Shown: piece after piece, positions 52,872-62,354 of the stretch | Numbering within the stretch: position 1 is the first letter of the stretch | Layout: each line of letters starts with the position of its first letter | Assembly: GCA_036652795.1 (NCBI GenBank) | Contig: JAVVVD010000006.1 | Coordinates: 1-64,000 of the forward strand | Length of the DNA: 64,000 nucleotides | Direction of reading: 5' to 3' | Source of the DNA: JAVVVD01 sp036652795 | GTDB lineage: Bacteria > Bacillota > Clostridia > Christensenellales > CAG-138 | Notes under the pieces: generated by a model | What the model was told of the DNA's origin: nothing | What the model saw: the letters and a program-made list of their open reading frames with translations, nothing else | Database searches by the model: none | Position numbers and translations under genes: made by a program

Positions 52872-52918
52872 GAATAAAACAACAAACGGTCTGCCGAAAG
52901 CAATTGACCGGCAGACCG
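52872..52918 (-). terminator. Terminator of the sigma/anti-sigma operon
   Basis: CGGTCTGCCG (52887-52896) pairs with CGGCAGACCG (52909-52918); the minus strand continues TTTGTTGTTTTATT. Confidence 0.82.
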
Positions 52919-52941
52919 TATATATTTAGTTTGAATTGCCG

Positions 52942-53691
52942 TTATACCATACAGAGCAATATTTCCACAAGCTCTGCGTACTCAAGTACGTCGGCCTTTA
53001 CGAGAACATATTCCGTATCGGAGGTTTGCCACAGCGCCCAAATCTGTGTATCGCCGGCGTCTGTGCGCACATCTTTCATGCATACTTGACCTATTTCGAT
53101 TATTGGCGCATCACAGGGGAATTTGGTATAGCTGCACTTGCCGATTGTCTCGCCATTACCGTAGAATGCCGCACAGCTATCGAGGTTTGGCACGCCTATG
53201 GTGTACAGACGGCTGCTGCTCAAGGAAGGAAATAACTCGACCATCGTCTGCTCGTCCGTTGTTCCGGCGGTAGCGTTACTCGTTGAATAGCTTCCCAAGT
53301 CTTCGCCACTTTCTGCTAAGCTATCATCCACAATGCCGCAACCACTTGGTGCAGGCTGCTTTGGATCTGGCACTGCACAGGCGTCCGCTACTGGTGTGGG
53401 TTGATTTGGCGCTGGCGCCGCATAGGAGGCTGACTGTGGTTGGCTTGCGGGCGCGGGGGCAGACTCAGAGCGGGCAAACTTATCGTTTTGGCCATGGGTG
53501 GTCATCATAACGCCAACGCCTATAAGCAGCACAAATGCGGCAGCAGCACTTAAGGTGCGTGTAAGCGACCATGTGTGTTTTGTGCGTTTAATTTGCTCGG
53601 CGGCAATGGCGGCGTGCAGCGCATCAAAATCCACCGCTGCATTTTCCACATCGGCAATATTTTGCATAAGCTCGTCAAATTTGTCAGCCAT
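52942..53691 (-). CDS. Anti-sigma-factor-like membrane protein
   Basis: 249 residues: cytosolic N-terminal helix region (1-42, NIADVENAAVDFDAL), one membrane helix (about 46-64), a Pro/Ala/Gln linker, then an extracytoplasmic domain with six cysteines. It overlaps the end of the ECF sigma gene by eight bases, the usual place for the cognate anti-sigma factor. It lacks the HxxxCxxC zinc motif of ZAS anti-sigmas. The outer domain (LYTIGVPNLDSC; DTQIWALWQTSDTEYV) is not recognised. Confidence 0.75.
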   Translation of the reverse strand: MADKFDELMQNIADVENAAVDFDALHAAIAAEQIKRTKHTWSLTRTLSAAAAFVLLIGVGVMMTTHGQNDKFARSESAPAPASQPQSASYAAPAPNQPTPVADACAVPDPKQPAPSGCGIVDDSLAESGEDLGSYSTSNATAGTTDEQTMVELFPSLSSSRLYTIGVPNLDSCAAFYGNGETIGKCSYTKFPCDAPIIEIGQVCMKDVRTDAGDTQIWALWQTSDTEYVLVKADVLEYAELVEILLCMV

Positions 53692-54199
53692 TGCTCACAC
53701 CTTCTTTCAACAGGACGCAGAGCTTTTCTTTGGCTCGAAACATCCTGGATTTAATCGTCCCTTCGGTGGTGCCTGTAAGCTCCGCTATTTCCACATAGCC
53801 AAGGCCGGAAAAATAATGGAGTATTACAGTTTCACGGTACACATCTGGTAATGTGTCTATAGCGCTGCGCACTATCAGGCGCTTTTCAGCAGATAGCGCC
53901 GCGGGTTCAGGCAGCACGGCTTCGTCCGTGGCCACCATATCTATATCCTCATCCATGAGCAGCTCGCGCGAAAGCTTGCGCTTGCCGTCCAAACAAAGGT
54001 TTACCGTAACGCGATACAACCATCCCCTAAGCTGCGGGTCGGTCATAGTCTCCAGTTTTTTGATGTGCTTGAGCACCCGTAAAAATACATTTTGCGAAGC
54101 GTCCATAGCGTCCTGAGCGGACTTGGTCACGCCGTACGCCGTCCAATACACCAGCCGCGAAAAATCAGTATATATGGACTCGAAATCCCGAGTGGGCAT
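53684..54199 (-). CDS. ECF-type RNA polymerase sigma factor
   Basis: 171 residues from MPTRDFESI, with GGAAGG nine bases upstream. Sigma-2 region DASQNVFLRVLKHI with LRGWLYRVTVNLCLD, then sigma-4 LPDVYRETVILHYFSGLGYV with EIAELTGTTEGTIKSRMFRA as the HTH. It directs expression of a stress or envelope regulon, held inactive by the membrane protein that follows. Target promoters are not known. Confidence 0.93.
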   Translation of the reverse strand: MPTRDFESIYTDFSRLVYWTAYGVTKSAQDAMDASQNVFLRVLKHIKKLETMTDPQLRGWLYRVTVNLCLDGKRKLSRELLMDEDIDMVATDEAVLPEPAALSAEKRLIVRSAIDTLPDVYRETVILHYFSGLGYVEIAELTGTTEGTIKSRMFRAKEKLCVLLKEGVSNG

Positions 54200-54372
54200 A
54201 TCCGTGCGCCTTCCTCTCATCAGTAATAATACGCAGTAAGCGCATATAAGGTTGCATAGATTATATCACATACACAAAAATACACAAATACAGTTGCCAT
54301 CCGTGTGGAATGAGATTAGAATGGATAAGTTATAAAGATTGAGACATTGTCTTTTATTTTAAGGGGGGCATT

Positions 54373-55857
54373 TTGAAACGTATTGGCTTTGATAACGACA
54401 AATATGTGTCGATGCAATCGGAACATATAATGGAACGGCTGGCGCAATTCGGAGGTAAACTATATCTGGAATTTGGCGGCAAGTTGTTTGATGATTTCCA
54501 CGCGGCGCGCGTGTTGCCCGGCTTTAAACCGGACAGCAAGGTGCGCATGCTGATGCAGCTTAAGGATGAAGCAGAGATAGTAATAGCCATCAATGCAGCG
54601 GATATAGAAAAAAACAAGGTGCGCGGCGATCTGGGCATTACATATGATCTGGATGTGATGCGCCTGATAGATGCATTTCGCAGCATAGGCTTATATGTTG
54701 GCAGCGTGGTTATAACACGCTATTGTGGGCAGATGGCGGCGGACGCTTTTTGCCGCAGATTGGAATCCCTTGGAATAACGGTGTACCGCCACTACTCGAT
54801 TGAGGGCTATCCGGGGGATGTAGAGCATATTGTGGGCGAAGACGGTTATGGCAAAAACGATTTTATAGCCACAACTCGCTCGTTGGTTGTGGTTACGGCG
54901 CCGGGCCCTGGCAGCGGTAAGATGGCCACATGCCTTTCACAGCTATATCATGAGCATAAGCGTGGCGTTCGCGCAGGTTATGCAAAGTTTGAGACCTTTC
55001 CAATATGGAATTTGCCGCTGAAACACCCTGTAAACCTTGCCTATGAGGCAGCCACAGCCGACCTTGCCGATATAAATATGATAGATCCCTTTCATCTTGA
55101 GGCTTATGGAAAAACAACTGTAAATTACAACCGAGATGTGGAGATATTCCCAGTGTTAACGGCTATGTTTTCCAGGATATTCGGTGAATGCCCGTATAAA
55201 TCGCCAACGGATATGGGCGTGAATATGGTGGGAAATTGCATAACAGACGATGATGTGTGCTGTACCGCTTCGCGTCAGGAGATAATCCGCCGTTACTATT
55301 CTGAGCTGTGCGCAGCAAAACAGGGGCTTTCCAGCGCAGGCAATGCAGGCAAGGTGAAGCTGATAATGAATCAGGCAGGGATATCACTTTCAGAGCGGCC
55401 CATAATCAATGTGGCGCTTAAAAAAAGTGAGCAGACTGCTGGGCCGGCGGCGGCAATTGAGCTAGAGGATGGGCGCATAATCACGGGAAAAACCAGCAAG
55501 CTGCTCGGCGCGTCCGCTGCAATGCTGCTTAACTCGCTAAAGGCGTTGGGCGGCATACGGGATGATATACATCTTATATCGCCAGCTATAATCGAACCGA
55601 TACAAAAGCTTAAGGTAGAGCATTTGGGCAACCATAATCCGCGATTACATATGGATGAGGTGCTTGTGGCGCTGTCAATATGTGCGGCAACCAACCCAAT
55701 GGCGGAACATGCGCTAAACCAGCTTGAAAAATTGCGCGATACGGAGGCGCATTCATCAGTGATACTCTCATCCGTGGATAACTCAGTATTTAAAAAGCTG
55801 GGTATAAATCTCACCTGCGAGGCACAGTATCAAACAAAAAAACTATATCATGGATAA
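54373..55857 (+). CDS. DUF1846 (UPF0371) family protein
   Basis: 494 residues starting at TTG with AAGGGGGG upstream. The family pattern is clear: MKRIGFDNDKYVSMQSEHI, LYLEFGGKLFDDFHAARVLP, VTAPGPGSGKMATCLSQLYH, PIWNLPLKHPVNLAYEAATA. A glycine-rich GPGSGK loop suggests nucleotide or phosphate binding. The family is common in Firmicutes and structurally known but without an assigned reaction that I can state. Ended by a 20-bp hairpin. Confidence 0.93.
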   Translation: MKRIGFDNDKYVSMQSEHIMERLAQFGGKLYLEFGGKLFDDFHAARVLPGFKPDSKVRMLMQLKDEAEIVIAINAADIEKNKVRGDLGITYDLDVMRLIDAFRSIGLYVGSVVITRYCGQMAADAFCRRLESLGITVYRHYSIEGYPGDVEHIVGEDGYGKNDFIATTRSLVVVTAPGPGSGKMATCLSQLYHEHKRGVRAGYAKFETFPIWNLPLKHPVNLAYEAATADLADINMIDPFHLEAYGKTTVNYNRDVEIFPVLTAMFSRIFGECPYKSPTDMGVNMVGNCITDDDVCCTASRQEIIRRYYSELCAAKQGLSSAGNAGKVKLIMNQAGISLSERPIINVALKKSEQTAGPAAAIELEDGRIITGKTSKLLGASAAMLLNSLKALGGIRDDIHLISPAIIEPIQKLKVEHLGNHNPRLHMDEVLVALSICAATNPMAEHALNQLEKLRDTEAHSSVILSSVDNSVFKKLGINLTCEAQYQTKKLYHG

Positions 55858-55892
55858 CAGATACAGCTTACGGCAGAAATTTTAAAAACTCT

Positions 55893-55938
55893 ATAATCAA
55901 TAAACGGCGCTCGATAAAGAGCGCCGTTTATTGATTAT
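55893..55938. terminator. 20-bp perfect hairpin, bidirectional terminator
   Basis: Left arm 55893-55912 and right arm 55919-55938 are fully complementary around GATAAA; the core is AAACGGCGCTC. It ends the DUF1846 gene and the convergent hydratase operon. Confidence 0.88.
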
Positions 55939-55948
55939 TCAGGTGTGC

Positions 55949-58192
55949 TTATAGCCTTGTATAATAATTCATCAGGCATCCGTCAAGCAATATCTGTCGT
56001 TCGGTTGGAGTAAGGGCGGATATGTGCAGCATAAGCTCGCTTATCTTACCTCCGCTTATCGCCTTTGCAGGAATATCCGATATACCTTCTGCTACCGCCT
56101 GCCGTATGTTGGGCACATAGATATATTCGCCCGCCTCAAAATCAAAGGGCGTTAATTTATCGATGGTGAAGGGCAGTATACCCCAGTTTATGCAGTTGCT
56201 GCGATAGCGTTTGGTGGCATATTCATAGCATATGTTAGCTCCGCCGCCAAGTACACGCTGACAGGAGGCGGCCTGTTCGCGTGCGCTGCCATCGCCGGGC
56301 TTGTTCGCAAACACGCAGGATACAAGCGCGCAGTATTGCGCTTGAGCGCCAACGCTGCGCATAATGTCGGCTAATTCGGGTGGCGTATCGCCATCCCTGC
56401 GCAAAAGCTCCATTGCGTATACCGCTTTGCTGCGGCCGACATATTCAGGTACCCGGCGGGACAGCGTAAATTCGGCAAGGCGCAGCGGGTTGGAACGATA
56501 TGAGCTTGTTTCGCCAGATGGGATAAGCTCATCCGTGGTGGTTACCTCATCGCGTATTACGGCGGCTAGCTCAAGCAATACATTATCGGTTAGGGGCTGT
56601 ATGTTTGGCCAGTCGGTTATGTTTGGTCCCATGCGCAGCTGCTCATGTGGCTGTGGATGACCAAACCCATTGTATACTCGCTTTGCATACACTGACGAAT
56701 CAAACTTGTATTCATAGTCAGGCTGCTCGTAATGCATCTGTGTAGCGGGGGTTATAACGCCGCCATTTCTTGCTGTGGCCGCTATGCTGCGTGCATCCAT
56801 GAGCGCTACCATGGCAAGTTGGCCATCTCCTGGCTTTGCACCCTCACGGTTGGGGAAGTTGCGCGTTGTATGCCGCAGCGACAGACCATTGTTACTTGGC
56901 ACATCGCCGGCGCCAAAGCATGGGCCACAGAAGCTTGGCTTTAATACCGCACCCGCACTAAGCAGCGATTGTGTTGCGCCCTGCTCTGTAAGCGCAAGGC
57001 TTACAGGTATGCTGGTGGGGTATACAGAAAGCTCAAAGTAGTCGTTGCCTATGCTGCCGTCCTTCAATATTGCAGCAGCTTGCATTATGTTGTCCATAGT
57101 GCCGCCCGCACAGCCAGCGATCACGCCCTGATCGGCGTATACGTGGCCATCCCTAAGCTTGGACAAAAGATCCACAGATATTTTATCGCCAAACAGCACA
57201 TGCGCTTCGGCCTCAACGCCCTCAAGCAACCGCTTTGCATTGTCGAGAAAATATTGTATCGTATAAGCGTTACCTGGATGAAATGGCAATGCTATCATTG
57301 GCTCAACCTTATCCAGCTCAATATGTATCATACTGTCGTAATATGCGCTGGAAATTGGCGAAAGTTCGCTGTACGCATCAGCTCTGCCGTGCGCAGCATA
57401 ATAATCCCTTACTGCGCCGTCTGTTTGCCAAATCGAGGAGAGACACGTTGTTTCAGTGGTCATAACATCTATGCCGTTACGGAAATCCACCGATAGGTTT
57501 GCTATCCCCTCGCCAACGAATTCCAGCACCTTATTTTTTGCAAAACCGGATTTGAATGTGGCCGCCACCAACAGCAGCGCCACGTCATGCGGGCCCACGC
57601 CCGGCCTTGGCGCACCGGTAAGATTGACAAGCACAACCTGCGGGGCTGGCACATCATAGGTGTTCTTTAAAAGCTGCTTAACAAGCTCGGGGCCACCCTC
57701 GCCTATGCCCATTGTGCCAAGCGCGCCGTAGCGGGTGTGGCTGTCAGAGCCAAGTATCATGGAGCCACAGCGGGCAAGTGCCTCGCGCGCATAGGAGTGT
57801 ATTACGCTTTGGTTGGCGGGAACGTATATTCCACCGTATTTTTTTGCGGCAGATAGGCCAAATATGTGGTCATCCGCATTTATTGTGCCGCCAACCGCGC
57901 ATAGGCTGTTGTGGCAGTTGGTCATAGCATATGGCAGTGGGAATTCCAGCATACCGCTGGCGCGCGCGGTCTGGATTATGCCAACATAGGTTATATCGTG
58001 TGAGATCAGTGCATCGAACCTGATTCGCAGCTTATCGCCGCCGGATTCATCGTGCGCACGCAGCACCTGATATGCCATTGTGTTTTCACGTCCCTGCTCA
58101 GGTGAAATATCTGCGCAGTCGGTTATTTTGCCATCTTTATAGAATACGCCCGTATCGTGCAGGGAGATCATTGAAAGTTCTTCTTTTATCAT
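55949..58192 (-). CDS. Aconitase-superfamily hydratase (YbhJ-like)
   Basis: 747 residues. Aconitase-type motifs are present: LGSDSHTRYGALGTMGIGEG, iron-sulfur cysteines in TTETTCLSS and FCGPCFGAGDVPSN, and RNFPNREG with the substrate arginine. It is closest in style to the monodomain hydratase family that includes E. coli YbhJ, and the substrate is unknown. It starts three bases after the hpt stop and must be co-transcribed with tilS-hpt. Citrate-cycle partners are not nearby. Confidence 0.85.
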   Translation of the reverse strand: MIKEELSMISLHDTGVFYKDGKITDCADISPEQGRENTMAYQVLRAHDESGGDKLRIRFDALISHDITYVGIIQTARASGMLEFPLPYAMTNCHNSLCAVGGTINADDHIFGLSAAKKYGGIYVPANQSVIHSYAREALARCGSMILGSDSHTRYGALGTMGIGEGGPELVKQLLKNTYDVPAPQVVLVNLTGAPRPGVGPHDVALLLVAATFKSGFAKNKVLEFVGEGIANLSVDFRNGIDVMTTETTCLSSIWQTDGAVRDYYAAHGRADAYSELSPISSAYYDSMIHIELDKVEPMIALPFHPGNAYTIQYFLDNAKRLLEGVEAEAHVLFGDKISVDLLSKLRDGHVYADQGVIAGCAGGTMDNIMQAAAILKDGSIGNDYFELSVYPTSIPVSLALTEQGATQSLLSAGAVLKPSFCGPCFGAGDVPSNNGLSLRHTTRNFPNREGAKPGDGQLAMVALMDARSIAATARNGGVITPATQMHYEQPDYEYKFDSSVYAKRVYNGFGHPQPHEQLRMGPNITDWPNIQPLTDNVLLELAAVIRDEVTTTDELIPSGETSSYRSNPLRLAEFTLSRRVPEYVGRSKAVYAMELLRRDGDTPPELADIMRSVGAQAQYCALVSCVFANKPGDGSAREQAASCQRVLGGGANICYEYATKRYRSNCINWGILPFTIDKLTPFDFEAGEYIYVPNIRQAVAEGISDIPAKAISGGKISELMLHISALTPTERQILLDGCLMNYYTRL

Positions 58193-58195
58193 AAT

Positions 58196-58753
58196 TTAAT
58201 CCTGATACACTTCTTCCTTCATAACGCCAACATATGGTATGTTACGATAGTAATTTTCACAGTCCAATCCATAACCCACAACGAACTCGTTGGGAATTAC
58301 GAAGCCAACATAGTCCGGAGATATGGCACATTCGCGGCGCTCAGGCTTATCGAGCAGGCAAGCGATCTTAAGTGAGGCGGGCTGGCGCGCACGCAGCAGC
58401 TGCGTAAGGTGATTTAGTGTGAGCCCGCTGTCCATTATATCTTCAACGATCAGCACATGCCTGTCAGTTATGGACGAGTCCATATCCTTGGATATACGAA
58501 CTATGCCGCTGGTTTTCGAGCTGTTGCCATAGCTGGAGATAGACATGAAATCCATCTCCATATGGCAGGTGATCCTGCGGCTAAGGTCGCTAAAAAAGTG
58601 CACAGCACCCTTCAATATGCACACCAGTATCACATTCTTGCCTTCATAATCGTTGGAAATCTGTTCACCCATCTGCGCTATGCGCTCGGCAAGCTGCTCC
58701 TCACTGAGCAGTACCTTTTTGATGTCGTTGTTCATATTGGTTTTTTCAGCCAT
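58196..58753 (-). CDS. hpt: Hypoxanthine-guanine phosphoribosyltransferase, copy 2
   Basis: 185 residues with LVCILKGAVHFFSDL, SISSYG and the PRPP loop VLIVEDIMDSGLT. It sits directly after tilS, the conserved tilS-hpt order of Firmicutes, so this copy is probably the ancestral housekeeping one and the gene at 9886 the extra copy. The usual third gene, ftsH, is replaced here by a hydratase. The ribosome site is GGAGGG, six bases before the ATG. Confidence 0.93.
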   Translation of the reverse strand: MAEKTNMNNDIKKVLLSEEQLAERIAQMGEQISNDYEGKNVILVCILKGAVHFFSDLSRRITCHMEMDFMSISSYGNSSKTSGIVRISKDMDSSITDRHVLIVEDIMDSGLTLNHLTQLLRARQPASLKIACLLDKPERRECAISPDYVGFVIPNEFVVGYGLDCENYYRNIPYVGVMKEEVYQD

Positions 58754-58777
58754 AATTCCCTCCTGAATTAAATTGTT

Positions 58778-60166
58778 TTATTTAATATTAATTGTATAAT
58801 CTGATGCTGTTGTATCATTGGACTCAGGACTATATGCTACTTTGAGCATGTGGCGGGTGGCGCAGGTCACCTTAACCAGTTCACTCACACAAAAGCCCGG
58901 TATGAATAATACCTCATCGCTGCACACAAGCGGCAGTTCGCGCATCTCACGCGGGATCTTTTTGTCTATAAAAAAATCCTTCAGCTTGCGCCTGCCAGGC
59001 GCACCTATGGGATAGAATCTGTCTCCATTGAGGCGGGTACGCACAGTAAGAGCCTGTGCAATGTTGTCTGCATCCATATATGCTGTGAATGGATCGCGCT
59101 CATAGGTGTTGCCATCGAGGGTATCCACAGTGAATATTCCATTTGGGGTGCGCGTTTGGCCTGCCATATTGAGCGTAATGCAAAAATTATCATGTGCCGG
59201 GGGATGCCCGAAAAAAATCAGCTCGTAGCTTGTCCACGCCGTGATGCGCGGCAGGTCAAGCATAGTGCCTGTGCGGGCAGAAAGAAGCTGCACCACCTGT
59301 TGTACATGAGATCGCTCTATATCCACGGGCGCACCCGCTTGAGCTAATGCCAGGCGTATTGCACGGCTTAGTATGGGCATTGGCAGCTTAATCAGCTTAT
59401 CCCTGACAAAACCGCCGTTAAGGCTGGCTTTATCCAGTGCGTCGATGGATTGTTGCATAAGATATTGTTCGTCCTGGCAGGTGAGCTCGCCCGTGGCGCA
59501 CAGCGATTCAACTATGCGGGGATTTATGTTTGCTTCAATATAGGGTATCACATCCAGCCGCAGCCGGTTACGCGTGCTGCTTAGTTCAAGGTTGGTTTCA
59601 TCCGTGCAGTAGGACATGCCGCGATCCGATAAAAATTGCTCTATCTCATTCCGTCTCACCTTAAGCATGGGGCGTATCAGGTTACCGCGCCGCGGCAACA
59701 TGCCGACAAGCCCACTAAGGCCGGTACCGCGCGTAAGATGCAGCAGTATGCTTTCCGCTTGATCGTCCATATGATGTGCTACCGCTATGGAATCAGCGCA
59801 AAAGTGTGTGCGTGCGCGCTCTAAAAACTCATATCGTAATATACGCGCCGCCTGTTCAATCGTTTCGCCGCGCTCTTTTGCGCGTCTTGGGACATCTACG
59901 CATTCGGTAAGCAGCGGTATTGTGCGGGTGGCGCAAAGCTGGGCCACAAATGCAGCATCGCGCTCGGCGCTTTGGCCGCGAATTCCATGGTTAAGATGGG
60001 CTGCGCGCACGGTAAAGCCAAGCTGCGCGGAAAGCTCTGAAAGCACAATCAACAGCGCAACCGAATCCGCGCCGCCGGATACGCCTGCAACAACGGTTTC
60101 ACCCTCGCTTATAAGGCCATATTGCCGGATGGCATTTGCTATTTTTTGCTGCATAACGCGCCCCAT
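58778..60166 (-). CDS. tilS: tRNA(Ile)-lysidine synthetase
   Basis: Up to 462 residues. PP-loop SGGADSVALL near the N-terminus, HLNHGIRGQSAERD, HHMDDQAESILLHLTRGTG, and a C-terminal TilS domain (RTRLNGDRFYPIGAPGRRKLKD). It modifies C34 of tRNA-Ile(CAT) so it reads ATA, which matters in a genome that uses ATA so often. The ATG at 60154 (MQQKIANAI), with GGGG upstream, may be the real start. First gene of the tilS-hpt-hydratase operon. Confidence 0.93.
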   Translation of the reverse strand: MGRVMQQKIANAIRQYGLISEGETVVAGVSGGADSVALLIVLSELSAQLGFTVRAAHLNHGIRGQSAERDAAFVAQLCATRTIPLLTECVDVPRRAKERGETIEQAARILRYEFLERARTHFCADSIAVAHHMDDQAESILLHLTRGTGLSGLVGMLPRRGNLIRPMLKVRRNEIEQFLSDRGMSYCTDETNLELSSTRNRLRLDVIPYIEANINPRIVESLCATGELTCQDEQYLMQQSIDALDKASLNGGFVRDKLIKLPMPILSRAIRLALAQAGAPVDIERSHVQQVVQLLSARTGTMLDLPRITAWTSYELIFFGHPPAHDNFCITLNMAGQTRTPNGIFTVDTLDGNTYERDPFTAYMDADNIAQALTVRTRLNGDRFYPIGAPGRRKLKDFFIDKKIPREMRELPLVCSDEVLFIPGFCVSELVKVTCATRHMLKVAYSPESNDTTASDYTINIK

Positions 60167-60233
60167 ATCAGCGGCTGCCGCGCCGCATATATCCTACAAG
60201 AAATTATATCAAGTATAACTGCTCGCACTGGGT

Positions 60234-60262
60234 TTGACAAGGGACACCGACCAACATATAAT
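60234..60262 (+). promoter_or_regulatory. Consensus sigma-A promoter of ychF
   Basis: TTGACA (60234-60239), 17-base spacer, TATAAT (60257-60262): a perfect match, 47 bases before the ychF ATG, in keeping with constitutive expression. Confidence 0.85.
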
Positions 60263-60309
60263 TGTAAGCAAATATGATTTTTAATCCAATTGGTTAGGAG
60301 ATTTTACTT

Positions 60310-61398
60310 ATGAAACTCGGCGTAGTGGGACTTCCCAACGTGGGCAAAAGCACGCTTTTTAACGCTATAACTCAAGCGGGGGCCGCTGCGGCGAATTATC
60401 CCTTTTGCACAATCGAACCCAATGTGGGTATAGTTGCCGTGCCCGATGAACGGCTAAACGTACTGGCAAAAATGCACAACCCCGAAAAACTGACGCCAAC
60501 CGCAATCGAGTTTGTGGATATAGCAGGACTTGTGCGCGGCGCCAATAAGGGCGAGGGGCTTGGCAATAAATTTCTTTCGTATATTCGCGAGGTGGATGCG
60601 ATAGTGCATGTGGTGCGGTGCTTTAAAGATGATAACATTGTGCATGTGGATGGCTCGGTGGACCCTGTGCGCGATATGGAAACAATCAATATAGAGTTGA
60701 TATTTGCCGACATGGAAACGGTGCAAAAACGCATAGAACGCGCCGAAAAAAACAGCAAGGGCGGAGATAAGAAGTTCATTGCAGAGGCGGAGTTTTTGCG
60801 GCGCATATATGCAAACCTGGAAAGCGGCAAGCCTGTGCGCTCCATGACGTTTTCTGAGGATGAGGCGGAAGACGTAAAATCGCTGTTTCTGCTGACGGAT
60901 AAGCCCATGATATATGTTGCCAACATTGCAGAGGATGAAATAGGCGAAAAGCTGCCCGCAGTTGATGCTCTGTATGCTGCCGCAAAGAGCGAGCATGCGG
61001 GTGCGCTTACCATATGCGCCAAGGTGGAGGAGGAGATAGCGGAGCTTTCACCAGATGAAAAGGCGCAGTTCATAAAAGAATTGGACATAGGCGAGAGTGG
61101 ACTTGATAAGCTTGTGAAGGAGTGCTATTCACTGTTGGGGCTTATAAGCTACCTTACAGCCGGCCCAAAGGAGGTGCGCGCGTGGACGATTGAACGCGGC
61201 ACTAAGGCGCCACAGGCCGCCGGCAAAATACATAGCGACTTTGAGCGCGGCTTTATCCGCGCTGAGATAGTGTCCTACGATGAGCTTATCGAGCTTGGAT
61301 CTATGCAGGCATGTAAAGAAAAAGGGCTGATTCGTTCCGAAGGCAAGGAGTATGTGATGCAGGATGGTGATATAGTACTCTTCCGCTTTAATGTATGA
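60310..61398 (+). CDS. ychF: Ribosome-binding ATPase YchF
   Basis: 362 residues, standard length. P-loop GLPNVGKSTLFNAIT (7-21), switch region IEFVDIAGLVRGANKGEGLG, coiled coil insertion and a C-terminal TGS domain (ARGTK-type RGTKAPQAAGKIHSDFERGF, ending VLFRF-type IVLFRFNV). An Obg-family protein that prefers ATP and binds the 70S ribosome. AGGAG ribosome site and perfect promoter upstream. Confidence 0.97.
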   Translation: MKLGVVGLPNVGKSTLFNAITQAGAAAANYPFCTIEPNVGIVAVPDERLNVLAKMHNPEKLTPTAIEFVDIAGLVRGANKGEGLGNKFLSYIREVDAIVHVVRCFKDDNIVHVDGSVDPVRDMETINIELIFADMETVQKRIERAEKNSKGGDKKFIAEAEFLRRIYANLESGKPVRSMTFSEDEAEDVKSLFLLTDKPMIYVANIAEDEIGEKLPAVDALYAAAKSEHAGALTICAKVEEEIAELSPDEKAQFIKELDIGESGLDKLVKECYSLLGLISYLTAGPKEVRAWTIERGTKAPQAAGKIHSDFERGFIRAEIVSYDELIELGSMQACKEKGLIRSEGKEYVMQDGDIVLFRFNV

Positions 61399-61502
61399 TA
61401 GGCATTTCTCCTTAAAAACAAGCAGGCGGACAAATATAATAGCGCTTTATTATGGATGAAAATAAACAAAAACAGAATCGCGCTGAGAAAGGATGAAAAA
61501 CA

Positions 61503-61997
61503 ATGGATACAAAAATACCTGGATTTACAATACGCTTCGCACATGAGTCGGATACATCAACGATATTCGGCTTCATAAAAGAGCTGGCAGCCTATGAAAA
61601 GCTGCCGGATGATGTGAGTGGCACACAGGAGATCCTGCATGAATCGCTGTTTGTGCGCCATGCCGCTGAGGTAATAGTAGGTGAATACGAGGGTGAACCC
61701 GTTGCATTTGCACTGTTTTTCTACAATTTTTCAACTTTTCAATGCCTGCCGGGACTGTACCTTGAGGATTTATTTGTGAGGGAAAGCTATCGCAGCCGTG
61801 GAATTGGCAAGGCTATGCTGGCATTTCTTGCAAACACGGCGACGCAGCGCGGATGCGGACGCTTTGAATGGATATGCCTGGATTGGAATAAGGACGCCAT
61901 TGCGGTATACCGCAAGATTGGCGCTATACCGATGCAGGGCTGGACAATTCAACGTCTGGAGGGCGAGGCGCTTGCCGCGCTCTCCAGGGAAGCGTGA
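61503..61997 (+). CDS. GNAT acetyltransferase, diamine N-acetyltransferase-like
   Basis: 164 residues. The acetyl-CoA loop RESYRSRGIGKAML and the LYLEDLFV strand are typical of the SSAT subgroup, as are FIKELAAYEKLPDDV near the start and WICLDWNKDAIAVYRKIGA. The substrate is probably a small amine. Ribosome site AAAGGA. The short gap to ychF (104 bases) has no clear terminator. Confidence 0.87.
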   Translation: MDTKIPGFTIRFAHESDTSTIFGFIKELAAYEKLPDDVSGTQEILHESLFVRHAAEVIVGEYEGEPVAFALFFYNFSTFQCLPGLYLEDLFVRESYRSRGIGKAMLAFLANTATQRGCGRFEWICLDWNKDAIAVYRKIGAIPMQGWTIQRLEGEALAALSREA

Positions 61998-62029
61998 TCT
62001 ATCGTACACATTGAGCCAGTGCGCTTTAG

Positions 62030-62308
62030 CTATTGCTGAAATTGGAATTCGTCCCGATTGCGCTCGATGAATAGGGCAAATACCGAGTTAAGCACGGCTT
62101 CGTCTGTTACGCCGCAAAGCTCGTCATCTTCGTCATCTTCGGCAGAGAGTATCTCGAGTATTACGGCCTCAGGCGCTTCGTCGCAGTCCACGGGTAGCAG
62201 CACGGCGTATTCGCTGTTGTCGTAAGGGACCACGTCAAGTATCTCAAAATCTATCTCATTGCCATCCTCGTCTGTCATTGTGACGATGTTCTCATATTCT
62301 TGGGGCAT
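62030..62308 (-). CDS. DUF1292 (UPF0473) protein
   Basis: 92 residues from MPQEYENIVTM; GGAGG lies 11 bases upstream, inside a longer open frame. Family marks are TMTDEDGNEIDFEILDVV, YAVLLPVD and EAVILEILSAEDD. A small acidic cytosolic protein whose role is unknown; in Bacilli the family gene yrzB lies beside yrrK and yrrL. Downstream of fba on the same strand. Confidence 0.88.
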   Translation of the reverse strand: MPQEYENIVTMTDEDGNEIDFEILDVVPYDNSEYAVLLPVDCDEAPEAVILEILSAEDDEDDELCGVTDEAVLNSVFALFIERNRDEFQFQQ

Positions 62309-62354
62309 TGCGGTTGTTACCTCCATATTTATAATGTTGCAACTGGCAGATAAA

